From positions 2,666,001 to 2,730,000 of the forward strand of contig JAWZSP010000001.1 of the NCBI GenBank assembly GCA_034401135.1: DNA of 64,000 nucleotides, written 5' to 3'. This document shows positions 45,585 to 57,000 of the stretch, one piece after another; the stretch's first letter is position 1, and each line of letters begins with the position of its first letter. A program made the translations under genes and the position numbers. The notes beneath the pieces are model-generated. The model was not told the origin of the DNA. It ran no database searches and was given only the letters and a program-made list of their open reading frames with translations. This stretch comes from Volutella citrinella (Eukaryota > Ascomycota > Sordariomycetes > Hypocreales > Nectriaceae).

Positions 45585-47878
45585 TCACCTTCTTCGTCCT
45601 CCAGCACCGGCCGCGCCGTCGCCCCTCTCGGCCAGGCTGACCACCTCCTGGATGCCGGCCGCTTCCTGCTCCTCCTCGAGCGCCACGATCTCCTCGCGGC
45701 AGTCCCACCACTTCTCCTCACTCATCTCAAACGCCATCGATTTGATCTCCTTGATGGCCAGCGTCTCGGGCTGGATTCCCTTCCACCGGAGGCTCGTCAT
45801 CAGCACTTCCTGCCACTCCGCCGTAGTACGCACAAAGAACTCGCGCCGCGTCTCGAATGGCTGTGGTTTTCATGGTTAGCAGGTAACAGGGGCGGAGAGG
45901 CAGCTCGGGGAGGGGCATAAGGGAGCTTACTCTGGGGTGCGGCAACCCGTCGTCTTCTGTGACGGCCGCCTCCGTCTCGTCCTCTTCGGAGGGCGTGGGA
46001 GGCTCTGATGCCTCGGATGGCGTTTCGGAAACCTCTTCCTGCTTCTTCTTGACACGTTTGCTTGGTGTGTGAAGATGCTGCTGAGGCTCGTAGTCCTCCT
46101 CGTCCTCCTCGTCATCCTCATCCTCCCCTTCTTCGTCCTCGTCATCATCCTCGTCTTCCGATTCCTGTACAAGCAAACGTAAGTATCTGCAACGCACAAT
46201 GGGTATGACCCTGGTCATCACTTACAATCCAGTCCTCAACGGCTCTGCTAAAGATTTCCTTGCAGCCATCTAGCTTACCGAGATCGATGGCGTAGAGGTC
46301 ATCAAAGGTGAACTCACGGTCCCCTTTCTCAAAAGTGCCGCCATAAATGTAGAGAACATCGTCCTGTACAGCGAGCTGGGCATTGAATCTCATGTGCGGT
46401 GGCTCCATTGTCACAGGCATCTCCTTGACCGGCTTCTCGTCCTCGTCCTCCTCTTCCTTCTTGGCCAGCTCGATGCCATCTGCATCCTCCAGTGAAGTAC
46501 CAGTTTCGAGGGCAGCGAGTTGTTTGAGCAACTCCTCCTCGTTGGCCTGGGCGCGTCCTCTCCTACCAACTCTCGGTTCGGCCGCAACCTTCTTTTGCTG
46601 CCGAGGCTTTCGCAATCCCAAGGGCATAAATCGATTTCGCTCCACATTCCAGGCAAACAGCTGGTTGAAGAACTCGCTATCAATGCCCTCCTCGCTCTGC
46701 TCGACGTCGTGTACGCCGCCAAAGAGGATGCCTCGGCCCTTGTGCCAGGTCATGGTCGCTCCAGCACGGGTGGGGTTTGGCGCATTGGCTGGCTTCTTCC
46801 TCTTCTCCCATCGAACTGTCGGGGGCCCGGTAGGGCTGTCGTTGGCCGGTTGGCCGACCCGCAGAAAGAAACAATCCTCATGGACCTTGGGAACGAGGAC
46901 ATTCCTCTGGGCCTGGGAACCCGACTTTTGACCCTTCTGCTTGACAGCTACAGTAGATTTGACCCTGGAGTACCCGCCGTAGAGGACGGCGCCTTGCTCA
47001 TGGGGCAGCAGAGTAAATGACGATCGAGCATCGGGTTTCAGCTGTGCCGGGGGCAGCTGTGGGGAATGCCAGACGAAGTTGACCGTGTCAAAGATCCAGA
47101 GGTCGGCAAGATACTTGGTCTGGTTCGACGTGTCCTGGAAGCCGCCGAAGAGGATAATGTACTGTTTCCAGTACGCCATGCGATGGCCGCTCCTGGCAGA
47201 CGGGCTCTTGTCCTTGCCCTTGACCTCGATCTTGGTCCACTCCCTCGTCGCGGGCTCCAGCCTCCAGAAATCCGAGTAGTGGTGAAAGGTCCCCTGCTTG
47301 GGAGACGAGAATTCTCCGCCAAACAGGTAGATGTGGTTGGGGTTCCCAGCACGCGTCCAGGCATGGCCAGACCTGGGGAGCGGGGCATTGGGAGAGGTTA
47401 TGCAGCGCCACTCGTCTCGTTTGATGTTGTAAATGTTCAAGTCATTGTAAAACTGCGCGAGCGAGCCGTTAAAGTACTCGCCCCCAAACAGCAGCAGCGT
47501 GTTGCTGTCGTCTGGCGAGGCCATCAACGTGGATGCCGCACGGGCTCTTGGCGGGGCATCGCAAACTGTCTCGGTGATTTTCAGGAACTGCTCCTGCTGG
47601 CGACGATACTCCTCGAGCACCTCATCGAGGTCGACGTCTTCGGCATCACTCCCATCAACCTTGGCCGTCTTGTTCTTGGCCTTCTTCTCTCCCTTTGAGG
47701 CCTGCTTGGCCTGTTTCTCGGCCTACCCGTCACTGTCAGCGCCAATAGACTGATTTCGACCGACCCAGAGAGGGGCAAGTTGGATGTGGGCAGCGATGGA
47801 GGGGTAAATGGAAGGGGGCAGCGAGTCTACCTTCTTGGCCTTCTTGGCCTCGGTGTTCTTCTTCTTGTCTTTGGCCAT
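45585..47878 (-). CDS. KEL3: Kelch-repeat protein (Kel3/KLHDC4-like)
   Basis: Four exons: 47878-47831, 47722-46226, 46164-45931 and 45860-45585, giving 684 residues. A Lys/Ala-rich N-terminus (MAKDKKKNTEAKKAKK) precedes six or so kelch blades, visible as repeated LLLFGG, IYLFGG, IILFGG, VLYGGY, ILFGGV and IYIYGG motifs between about 85 and 500. A disordered, strongly acidic linker follows (exon 3, runs of Asp/Glu) and then a C-terminal domain with EWQEVLM and EKWWDCREEIVALEEE, which is the conserved tail of the Kel3/KLHDC4 family. Function in fungi is poorly known; a scaffold role in the cytoplasm or nucleus is an inference. All exon joins are in phase 0. The first exon encodes just 16 residues. 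Confidence 0.9.
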
Positions 47879-48435
47879 TCTTCAATGTTGCCCTTTGCTT
47901 TTCAAAGGGTTTTGTTGTAGACTAGGCTCGACTAGAGAAAATCCTGTGGGCAGATGGAGTCGTCGTCGGGATTTTGTCAAGTCAAAATTAAGCATCATCT
48001 ACACAGTATATTTTCGGAAGAGACCGCACTGTTGGCTCTGTGATGCAACTGTGCCCATCACTCGACACAAGATTACGCGCTGTAAACACGAGAAATGAGA
48101 AATCAGGCTATTTTGTTATCAAGTTAATATATATTACTACGTACGGGCCCGGTTTTACATATGTTCTCGCCAAAATGAAGAGGAATGTCCCTGATATTCA
48201 CGATGCAGTCGGTCTCCATAAATTTGCCAATTCAAGCAATCCTTGTAAATCGCCGTAGAACGGAGGATCATTCAGATTTGGGTATCTAGAGAAATCTTCA
48301 AAGTAAAACTAGCTTGCGCAAGGTATGCATGATTAGGTGTCATTTGCAGCCGTAGAGTCATATGTGCAGGGTCGGTGACGAGCCCGGAGTTGTTCGAGCA
48401 CCTTTGCCACGGCCCAAAGGGTATCACTAATTTGA
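47879..48435. other. Intergenic region between kelch gene and TGS1
   Basis: About 560 nt, AT-richer than its neighbours (for example 48,090-48,170). It is the promoter of the kelch gene and the 3' flank of TGS1. No gene is recognised. Confidence 0.55.
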
Positions 48436-49350
48436 TCAGGTAGGCTTGATGCCGGGTATGTATGCCACCATTGCCTTGCTGGCACCTTCCATACAGTACT
48501 GGACCACCTCTATTTTCTGTCCAGAAGGGGCCAGTTTTGCGATCTGGCGGATGTCGCTGGTGCGTGGCAGGAACAAGGCGTGGTCAAGCCTGTTGTACGA
48601 CCCATGAAGGTCCTTGAGGTTATAGGGCTGCATGTTGTACAAATCGAAGACTTCATCGGTCCGGTAGCCTGGCCCTCCCCAAGGGGGGCTGGCGAAAATG
48701 ATGGAAGCGTCCAAGTCAAGTCTCAAGTCGGGATGCAGCAGCTCCGGCTGGTTGAAGAGCTTGTCCAGGTACTCAAAACTGTCGCCTCTGACCCATGTGA
48801 TGACACCGGAACCAACACCGTAGATGTTCGCATTGTTTTGTGCGCAGGCGAGAGTCGATGCGTCGCGTTCGATGGAGATGATGCGACTCCAGCGACCAGA
48901 GAGTGCGAAAGCGATGGTGTTGCCGCCCGCTCCAGCAAAGAGGTCTATGAGAATATGCTTTTGCTTGTCAGTGCCATACATATCTCGAGCCACTTGTCTG
49001 CGAATTGTGAGCTTCTGGTATCTATAGGGAAAGGCAAGGTGATTCTTCAATGGGACAACTTACAGGCCGACCGGTTCGGGCGTCACGCCAAACCAGGCAT
49101 CATCAGTCATGTAGACGCCGTAGTCGTATAATGAGAAGATGGAGTATCTCTGTGCGAAGTACCTGTGCAAATGATTAATTTTATGGTCCAATGCACCTTC
49201 CAGAGCGTTTCGAACTCACTTTTGTATATCCCATGGCACCTCATGCTTGCCTTCATAGTGATGACATTCATCACTGAGAGGAAGAGTGTCAGCCGGCTTG
49301 AAGACGAAATCCGCCCCACCAGTATCGCCATCGGGGTTTATGCTTCCCAT
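48436..49350 (-). CDS. TGS1: Trimethylguanosine synthase (snRNA/snoRNA cap hypermethylase)
   Basis: Three exons, 49350-49220, 49162-49064 and 49021-48436, give 271 residues, close to yeast Tgs1 (315). The enzyme converts the m7G cap of snRNAs and snoRNAs to the 2,2,7-trimethyl form. SAM-binding motif I is DLFAGAGGN at 103-111, and the catalytic-site motif is SPPWGGPGY starting at Ser188, with Trp191 expected to stack on the m7G base. The substrate-binding N-terminal region reads PWDIQKYFAQRYSIFSLYD then MTDDAWFGVTPEPV, spanning the first splice site. The start at 49350 gives a short acidic lead; a more upstream ATG near 49426 is out of frame and hits a stop. It shares a 308-nt promoter region with the GRASP gene. 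Confidence 0.94.
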
Positions 49351-49658
49351 TATGAGGATTTGAGTGTTATCGGGAGAGCAGGGCCAACGAGGTGGTCATG
49401 GGAAAGGAGCAGAAGGTTGGAAGCCATGCTTCAGTGAAATTCGGGACAAGGCTGAGGCTGCCCCACGACCAGGCCCCACTCGGACGCTGGCCTTAGCGCC
49501 TTGGCACTGGCATAGCTGCAAGGCTGACATGGACAGCTTGCTCCACGCAGCTCCCGCCTTCTGACGCAGCTCAACCCCAGCCAGCCGATTCCAACTTGCC
49601 GCCTCCACCCCGAACGACGACCTTGACGAGCGCGAACCCTGATGCGGCTATAGAAATC
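49351..49658. promoter_or_regulatory. Short bidirectional promoter TGS1/GRH1
   Basis: 308 nt separate the two divergent ATGs, so both genes must use this interval for promoter and leader. No TATA box or clear factor site was identified. Confidence 0.5.
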
Positions 49659-50765
49659 ATGTTTAACGCCTTGAACCGGTTCATCTCGCGCTTAGATGGG
49701 GATGGCCCTCAGCAGCGGGAGCAGGAGCGTGGATCCTTTGGGTTCCAGGTGCTGAGGAATACGAACATCGACCTGGCTATCGAGCCCTGGTTCGACTTCA
49801 TTGTGGGCATTAATGGAAGGCCGATTGTGCGATGACCCACTCGTAGCGAACCAAGCCAAGGACGATTGCTTACAATGCTTCTAGGAAACCCCCGACCCTG
49901 GCTTGTTTGCCCAAGAAGTGAGGAACTGTGCTGGAAGCACTGTTACTCTCGGACTCTGGAATGCCAAGGTATTTGCCATACTTGTCACGCTCGCCCGAAA
50001 AGCCGCTTTGCTAATGCTGGACAGGGCCAACGGACAAGAGAAATCCACGTACCTGTAGCTCCGGATGCTGCATCGCTCGGCCTCTCGTTGCAGTACGCCC
50101 CACTTGCGCTGGCAGCCAACATTTGGCACGTCCTTGATGTCCCCGCCAACTCCCCTGCCGACGTTGCTGGGCTTCTTCCTTATAGCGACTACATTCTGGG
50201 CAGCCCGGAGGGTGCCCTCTACGGAGAGAGCGGACTGGGGGAGCTGGTGGAGGACTTCATCGGCCGACCGATGCGGCTCTACGTTTACAACAATGAGTAC
50301 AATGTCACGAGAGAGGTTACCATACAGCCGAGCCGGGATTGGGGTGGCCAAGGAGCCTTGGGCTGCGTGCTTGGGTATGGTGCTCTGCACCGGATCCCTG
50401 CCCCCTTGAGCGAGCCTGTTGATGCCCCCGGAGAGACCATGTTTGATGGATCAACAAACGACAAGCCGGAGCCGGCGGTGCTTTCCGCCGGCAGGTCAGA
50501 AGCCGCGCCGACACCGCCACCCGGCGACTACCTAGTGCCGGCACAGCTGATTTCAGCCCCCCCGAGTGGACCACCCAAGAGCGCGAAGAAGAAGGAACGC
50601 CATACTCACAGCCCCAACCCGCTCATGGACGACTACTTTAAGGAAGAAGAGCAGAAGAGCCGAGAGCTGGACAACGCGCCAGCTGCAAAGACGGCTGGGG
50701 TGCCGCCGCCTCCAAAGGCAGGAGGCCCTCCCCGGGCTTCACCCCAACCCGAGGCGGCTAGCTGA
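49659..50765 (+). CDS. GRH1: GRASP55/65-like Golgi stacking protein (Grh1)
   Basis: Three exons, 49659-49826, 49885-49968 and 50025-50765, give 330 residues. Grh1 is a peripheral protein of the early Golgi and ER exit sites, needed for unconventional secretion and COPII tethering. The tandem atypical PDZ (GRASP) domains occupy residues 15-205: the first has GSFGFQVLRN and FDFIVGINGRPI, the second GLSLQYAPL, NIWHVLDVPANSPADVAGL and DYILGSPEG. Before them is an amphipathic helix MFNALNRFISRL, which replaces the myristoylated Gly2 of animal GRASPs as in yeast Grh1. The C-terminal third is Pro/Ser-rich and disordered. The first donor is the unusual GTGCGA; the splice IVGINGRPI-ETPDPG restores the family pattern. 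Confidence 0.93.
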
Positions 50766-50985
50766 GGAGCTGGACATGTCACGAGTGCCAATTTGATGAT
50801 ATCCATAGTTGACGTTTTAAAAAATTCTATTGCGCGTGCTCCTCACCCACTTTAGGAAACGATTTCGTGAAATGCCATTTTGTAGTATACACCGAACACG
50901 GGCTGTGAAAGCGTTGTCCAAGCCCTTGTAGCACCTCTGTGAAGACGCTAGGTCGCCATCTGTGCACATCTTTGCCATGCTCCTT

Positions 50986-51618
50986 TTAGTTGATGAAGTT
51001 GACACAGAAGAAATGCAGGATCAAGCTGCAGACAACATAGTCGGCGAAGGCACTGGATAGTGTCAGCAATGAGTACAGAGAGAGGAATTGGGGCGAGTGC
51101 GGCATACCGTTCGGGAGATACAGAGGGAAATTCTTTCTTGTTGGCGTCGGTAGTTTGGATACGAAGGGAGACTGGACAGAGCGCCGTTAGCTAGCTGGTA
51201 AGTAGGGTCTTGAACGTCAAACACTTACTCGTCAGCACGAACTGTCCGACAGTCGCGCAGAACCCAGAGAGGAAGGCATTGAAGGGCTGGGTCACAGGTT
51301 AGCGATCTGCATCATCTCTCTTGTCCGGTCCGCTTTCAAACGTACGTAGTTTCCGGCCAGGACGCAGTAGAGGAACTGGAGGGCGCCGACCACAACGAGG
51401 AAGGCCAGGAACAGGTCGATCAGCTTGGTGCGCTGTGGGGTCTGGTCCATGTAGTAGTCATAGATGTTCTGGAGAACCTGGTCCCAGTTGGCGGCGCCGC
51501 CGTTGGCTCCAACGGTCCTCGGCGTCAGGGGAGTCTTTGGAGTCCTGGGGCCGGAGGTGGTGCTGGCAGCCTTGGCCGCAGTGGTTGAAATGGGGGTCGG
51601 CGCAGACTTCTTGCCCAT
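50986..51618 (-). CDS. OST2: Oligosaccharyltransferase subunit Ost2/DAD1
   Basis: Four exons: 51618-51346, 51286-51229, 51171-51108 and 51052-50986, giving 153 residues (yeast Ost2 130). Ost2/DAD1 is a small essential subunit of the ER complex that transfers glycans to Asn. An N-terminal Ala/Thr/Pro-rich cytosolic tail of about 45 residues leads into three membrane helices: FLAFLVVVGALQFLYCVL, FNAFLSGFCATVGQFVL and YVVCSLILHFFCVNF. The motif NKKEFPSVSPERAFADYV before the last helix is the family hallmark. The two middle exons (58 and 64 nt) are very short, so a reader that ignores small exons will miss the C-terminal half. It shares a promoter region with the TMEM14-like gene. Confidence 0.95.
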
Positions 51619-52047
51619 CGTGACGGAGAGCGAGTGGTGGGACCGTTGGTTGGGGTCGGGGGATTCGAAGAATGGAGGGTTCGCGGGGTGGCGGGCGGGC
51701 GGGCGGCGAGCTTTGGCAAGGTCTAAGTGAGTGACTGACGAACGGGATGAACGTGGTGTCGTTTCTGTCGTCTGCGATGCAACCAGCCCGAGCTCCAAGA
51801 TGGACACGAAAGCTCCAAGACAAATCGCGCTGTGATTGGCTGGCGTGGTCGGCACTAGAATCTGGGGGGGCTACAGGTGCTCCACCCTGTCCTCGATGTC
51901 GTCAACCGCCGCTGGCTGGGAGCTGCCTCGGCCTTTCGGCCTTCTGCGCACTCGGGGTATCTTAAAAGTTGAGACCTGGCCCGACCGTCTGTTCAATTAC
52001 CCTTCACAACACCATACAAAAATTGAGGACTGAGATTATCACACACA
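51619..52047. promoter_or_regulatory. Bidirectional promoter OST2/TMEM14-like gene
   Basis: 429 nt between divergent start codons. No further element was recognised. Confidence 0.5.
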
Positions 52048-52506
52048 ATGGTAAGTCACATGCGACAAAGGCTGCTCTGGAGACAAGTCAAATCACTTAC
52101 TCACCTCTTGGGCGACAGTCTGCCAGTTTCCGACCCCTCGAATACCCAGCCTACGTGCTCGGAGCCTTGACGGCCGGCGGCGGCATCATGGGATACGCTC
52201 GCACCCGCTCTCTCCCATCCATTATCGCGGGTTGCACCGTCGGTCTTTTGTGTACGCGAACCCCCGTCCGAATCTTGCGCTGTTGTTAGTGTGCTAACCC
52301 CCGATGCAGACGGGCTTGGAGGCTATCGCATCCAGAATGAGCAGCCGTATGGCGTCGAGCTCGGCCTCCTCGCATCGGTGGTATTGGGAGGATCAGCCTT
52401 CCCCCGTGCTATCCGTCTGCGAAAGCCTGTGCCTATTATCCTGAGCCTCATTGCTGCTTTCGGTCTCTTCACCTTTGGCAACGCCTTCCGCAAGGGCTCT
52501 GCATAA
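52048..52506 (+). CDS. TMEM14-family small membrane protein
   Basis: Three exons, 52048-52050, 52119-52251 and 52310-52506, give 110 residues. The first exon is only the ATG, directly followed by a GTAAGT donor; the second exon begins SASFRPLEYPAYVLGALTA. Four short hydrophobic segments are visible (about 9-25, 33-47, 60-75 and 84-100), and the Gly-rich pattern GGGIMGYARTRSLPSIIAG is typical of TMEM14 (PF03647). In animals TMEM14 proteins lie in the inner mitochondrial membrane and one aids heme precursor transport; in fungi the role is unknown. The downstream ATG codons would lose the first membrane helix, so the ATG-only exon is favoured. Confidence 0.9.
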
Positions 52507-52820
52507 TCCTTGCCAAGTCACAATCGTCGAGATAGTAATTGGAAACTGGAAGAGAAAGATCTTGCCGAGTGATTGTACATTGTGTGAATGGAGATTCGTG
52601 CCAATTACGTTTTCGAAGAGTACACATCTTGCCTGCGCAACGGTTCCTCTCCTTTGCCCTCCCAAGCCATATGCACTTTGCCATGAACGCCAGCCATGTA
52701 TTGTACAAATTATTATTCAAGCCATTTCTCAAGTCGCTCCGTAGGCGCCCGTAGATCTCGGATCGATCGATGACCGCTATGGCGCGGCCGTATATTTGTT
52801 CTGCTGGTGGTCGGCACACT
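52507..52820. other. Convergent 3' flanks of TMEM14-like gene and CMC2
   Basis: 314 nt between two stop codons. Nothing else is recognised. Confidence 0.6.
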
Positions 52821-53131
52821 TTAGAGGCCCAGCTCCCGTTGCTGTTCCTTGATCTTGTCGCGCTTCGCACGGGCCTCGGATCGGTTCTCTGCCTGTGTCT
52901 TGGTTCGCTCGGCGCGCAGGCACTGGTTCACCTTCTCCTTGACATCATTGCAGTTCCCAACGGCCTTGTACATGAAGCCCTTGGAGTGGCACTCCTCAAG
53001 AGCAGCGATGATGTCCTCGCACGCTACAGGGCATTGCGTTAGTCCGAATAGTGGCAATCACCGGCAGAATGATTCAGGATGCAGAGAGTAAGCGTACCTA
53101 GTGCGTTCTTGGTGTGGAGATGGGGATGCAT
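52821..53131 (-). CDS. CMC2: Mitochondrial twin CX9C protein Cmc2 (cytochrome oxidase assembly)
   Basis: Two exons, 53131-53098 and 53023-52821, give 78 residues. The protein is an intermembrane-space factor for cytochrome c oxidase biogenesis. It opens MHPHLHTKN, the family signature, and has two CX9C motifs: Cys13/Cys23 and Cys36/Cys46, which form a disulfide-bonded helical hairpin after Mia40 oxidation. The C-terminal 25 residues are a charged helix. The intron (74 nt) joins NAL to ACEDIIAAL. It shares a 251-nt divergent promoter with the prefoldin gene. Confidence 0.93.
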
Positions 53132-53382
53132 ATTGTCAAAGAGCCGTGTAAGTATGGTGATTCGATTTGTTGCGGGCCCTGGAAAGAAATCCGGAATGTC
53201 TGGGTCGCTGAAAACGCTCGGACCACGTGTGAGGTGAGCTTCTCGCACAGTGGGGGGTGGTGGGCTTTGGAGGGGCAATTCCGTCAACTCATCAACCACT
53301 TATCCCCTCCCAAGCCAGGACACGCGACATCGCAGACAAGAGCCCCCTCCGTTGGTACCGAAGGCATTTCAGACCAGGAATC
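53132..53382. promoter_or_regulatory. Short bidirectional promoter CMC2/prefoldin 2
   Basis: Only 251 nt separate two divergent ATGs, so both transcripts start within it. No named element was recognised. Confidence 0.5.
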
Positions 53383-54000
53383 ATGTCTTCTGCACAGGTC
53401 CCTGCTAAGAAGCAGCAGGGTGAGTTGCACCGTGCTCACCAGCTTCCCTATCTCGTTGAAGCTAACAGAAAACATGGTAGATCTTCAGTCTGCCTACTCC
53501 AACTACAAGAACACTCTCCAGCAGATTGCTCAAAAGATTGGAGATATCGAACAAGAGGCCGAGGAACACAAGTAAGTACTGAACCAACCCATGCGTTTTC
53601 TAACCACTCGTGGCACAGCCCTTGAATTCCGCACTGGTTAGGAAGCCATACCGTTGAGATCGGTGTCAATATTTCGTTTCTCCATGCATCAGAAACGAGA
53701 CACTAACACCCGAATTACCTAGGCTTGTTCTGGAGACTTTGGAGCCTCTTGACGGAGACCGAAAGTGTTTCCGTCTCATCAATGGTGTGCTCGTTGAGCG
53801 GACAGTGAAGGATGTTGTGCCTGCTGTCAAGACCAACCAAGATGGCCTAAGAAAGGTTCTGGACGACCTGGTGAAGCAGTACAAGACCAAGCAAGATGAC
53901 CTAGAGAAGTGGAAGGTAAGGTTGATTGCCATGGTCTACTTTGGTTCATTTCACTGACAGAGTCCAGAAAAAAAACAATGTCCAAGTGGTGCAGCAGTAG
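53383..54000 (+). CDS. GIM4: Prefoldin subunit 2
   Basis: Four exons: 53383-53419, 53481-53571, 53723-53915 and 53968-54000, giving 117 residues, the family size. Prefoldin is the hexameric chaperone that hands actin and tubulin to the CCT chaperonin. A first coiled-coil helix (LQSAYSNYKNTLQQIAQKI), the beta hairpin DRKCFRLINGVLVERTV, and the second helix (LRKVLDDLVKQYKTKQDDLEKWKKK) match subunit 2, a beta-class prefoldin. The last exon supplies only the final ten residues KKNNVQVVQQ; its acceptor CCAG sits next to an A-run (53,968-53,975), so it is easily misplaced. Confidence 0.95.
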
Positions 54001-57000
54001 TCAATTCTGGTAATCAGGCTAAAATTCATGTCTCAAAAAAAAAAGTATAAAATTTGGAAATCTGCAGGTTGCACCCCGATTCACCAAGTTGCACTGATAT
54101 GGCTGCGATGAGTGAGGCTGGTCCTTCCAGAGTCGAGCTCAACGTGTTGAAGCTGCACCTGAATGTTGCCGATGATGCGTTGCACAAAGCGACCTGGAGA
54201 AAACTCAATACCACGGGAAAGCCGTTCGCCTCGTTTCGAGAAACCCTGCTGCAGAAGATTAAACGACTCGAAACCCTTCTGTGGTCATCTCTATCTGCCG
54301 TCTGCTTGAGCGAGCGGGCTGGACAAGAAGGTGGTGTTGATGCGTTGTACATTTTGAATGCGGTGGGGCCCTGGCGGCAAGGGCGTTTCCATGCCCAACC
54401 GTATGAAACCAGCTGGACCTCAAAGTCCCTGGCGTGCAGCACACCGGTTGCGAGGGTGAGAGGCGGGGGCTCGGGGCATTTCGCTGGTCTGGAATGGCCC
54501 GATTTGACAAGGCGGCGTTGCACCCACGCTGCTTGGCTGCTGACATCTACCTGACGTCCCAAGGGTCAGACGGCGCATCCGAGGCCTGAGGCCTGATCGT
54601 AAGATGAAGACAGGGCGTTGACTCTGCTTAGCGCTCCCCGGTGACTTCCTCGTGGGCTTTATGCCGCAGCAAGACATGCATCGTAGGGCGGACGCGCCTG
54701 AAACTTGGAAAGCCAACGATGGCTCCGAGGGCCACGGACAGCTGGCATCGTTCCATCCATGACACCCACCCACACCAGCAGCCCGAGTTTGACAAGAGTC
54801 TGTTCCGCAATTCCCAAGAAAGAAATTCGACCGCGGTAGGAAATCCGTCAAGGGAAATTTTAGCTTATCGTTTGGACAGGTAGGGCAGCAGGCGGTTTGT
54901 CTCGTTGGGTGATGTGGACTGTTCGGTACAGTAACCCGGGCAAGCCACAGCATCGGCAGCCGGATCGATTGGTGCTGCGTGAGATTGGGATCATGCTGAG
55001 GCCGCAAGAACAGCAATACGTGTGGCTGGGTTTCGTCAGGCCCATGCTTTGCTTCTTTGGAGGAGCATGGCGGCCACATTCGGCGGCCTTCTGGAAGCGT
55101 GTTTGGGCCCAACCAGAGCAGGGTCCAGCCTGGCCAGCGGCATCGGTCAATTCTCATCTGTCAAGGTGATCGGGGCTTTCCCTGGGAAACCATGTTGGCT
55201 TGGCGGTGCAAGCCTAATGCAGAGACGGAGAATGTGACGGTTAAGGTCGTCATACACGTACATGACCCTGCATCGTTGGTTCTTGACCGGCCACCTGCTT
55301 GGCGTAGTCAAGCAAGGCGAGGGGTGGAAAGGACTACTTGGGCCCCGGCTTGACCTTTGATTCGAGAGAGGCACTGCATCTGCGGCTTGACAAGACGGGC
55401 TTAGTCTGTGGAAGGGAAAAGCTGGGCTCGACAATTGGTGGCTCAATTGCATGAAGTTCAGTCACTCAGCTTGCCCCAATAGGCTAATGTAAGTCACCGC
55501 ATGGAACGCAGAGAAAGCAGCTCGAGGTCAAAGTAGGGAATATTTATAGCCGCACACCCCTTCCATTCTGTTGATGTCAGGTTTGCGCTCTTGGGAAGCG
55601 AACGTGTCAGTCATGGCTTGACCCTTGCCTACAACCACTGCCTGGAGGCTGTTGGAACATACTCTAGTAGCCGCCACAATAATACCAAGAAGTTATTGAT
55701 AAAGATAGAATATGAACGGGAAGTATCGTGGGAACAGGGCTGTAGCTAGTTCAAGATAGAGACACTTGGGCTGAAGTAGATGGTCCTCATGATTGGTGGC
55801 GAGGGGAATAGCCTGCGTGTTACCTGCTCCTTGAGATGGAGCGGACACTGGCTCTGCTTCTTTCACGCCTCCGCCGGCTTCGGTACCAATGTGAAACACG
55901 GCATTAGAAAAGTGAAGGGCCTTTATGACAGCAGCAAAAGCCGGAAAGTCCCTTGTCAAATGAATTGCCATGTCAGTCCCTCCAAGCGGACGGCAGGGTC
56001 GGTATCTGATGCGGAGTACAGGTGGAGGAGGCGGCCCTCGGTCAAGTGGGGGAGGAGCTCTGCATCTCAACCAAGCCAGCAACGTTCTGATACGATGCCG
56101 GGCTGGCTAAGCTGGAAGCAAACCGAGGTGGCATCTCTCGTATTTGTGATTCACTCAGCACGGATATTTCTTCTTCTTTTTCTTTGTATGTTTGTTTGTT
56201 GGAAGGAAGGCGACATATGGTGTAACTGCCGCCCACTCACCGCCGGGGCTTTCATGGGCCCTTGTTTTGGAAGCTTTGCAGAACGGGATTGAGTCGACCC
56301 GGTGTAGAGAAGAAAGCCGCTACGGGCTCCGAGCGAACTCGTGAAGGCACCTGGCCGACACGCCAAACCGTATCAAGCCGTAGCCCGTAGGAGTTTTCTG
56401 CTTCCGCGGGCAGCTAGTCCTGCAACTCGATACTTGCGAAACGATGCGCACTCTTGCACAATGAACCTCGCGGTGCGCCGTGCATGAGGTTCCGTCGGCA
56501 GGAGGTACCTCATTTACCCTATCCCGCAGCCTGCTGGCCATTGTCGCAGGAGGCGGGGTATACGCTCCGCGTTGGCACTTAACCAAGGACGACTTTATTC
56601 CTTCGCCATGCTATAAGCGGTTAGGAATAGCGGGCGTTATCGATAAACAAAGGTTCAGCTGGGTGGTGGCGGAGGTATTGGCCACAGGCGGCAGGCAACG
56701 GTGCCTGCCCTTCCAGGTGCCAGGGTAAGCTGTAGGTGCTGCTGCTAGTAACAGCTAGGCGCCGGACCAACTGTAAGCACGGGCTAGCCTGGTGCTGCCC
56801 AGCAAGGCAAGGGCGTGAGGTGTACCTACCTCCTCATGTTGCTGCCGCCGTTGCTCAGCGAGGGTGAGCATCTTTGTTGACCGCCGCGCTTCTGGCTGTT
56901 AGACCGGACTTCTTTCTCTCCTGCAAACCCCACGTCCATTCCACTCCACATATGCACCTTGCGGACGGCGCAGCGACTCGACAGAACAACTCAGACACCC

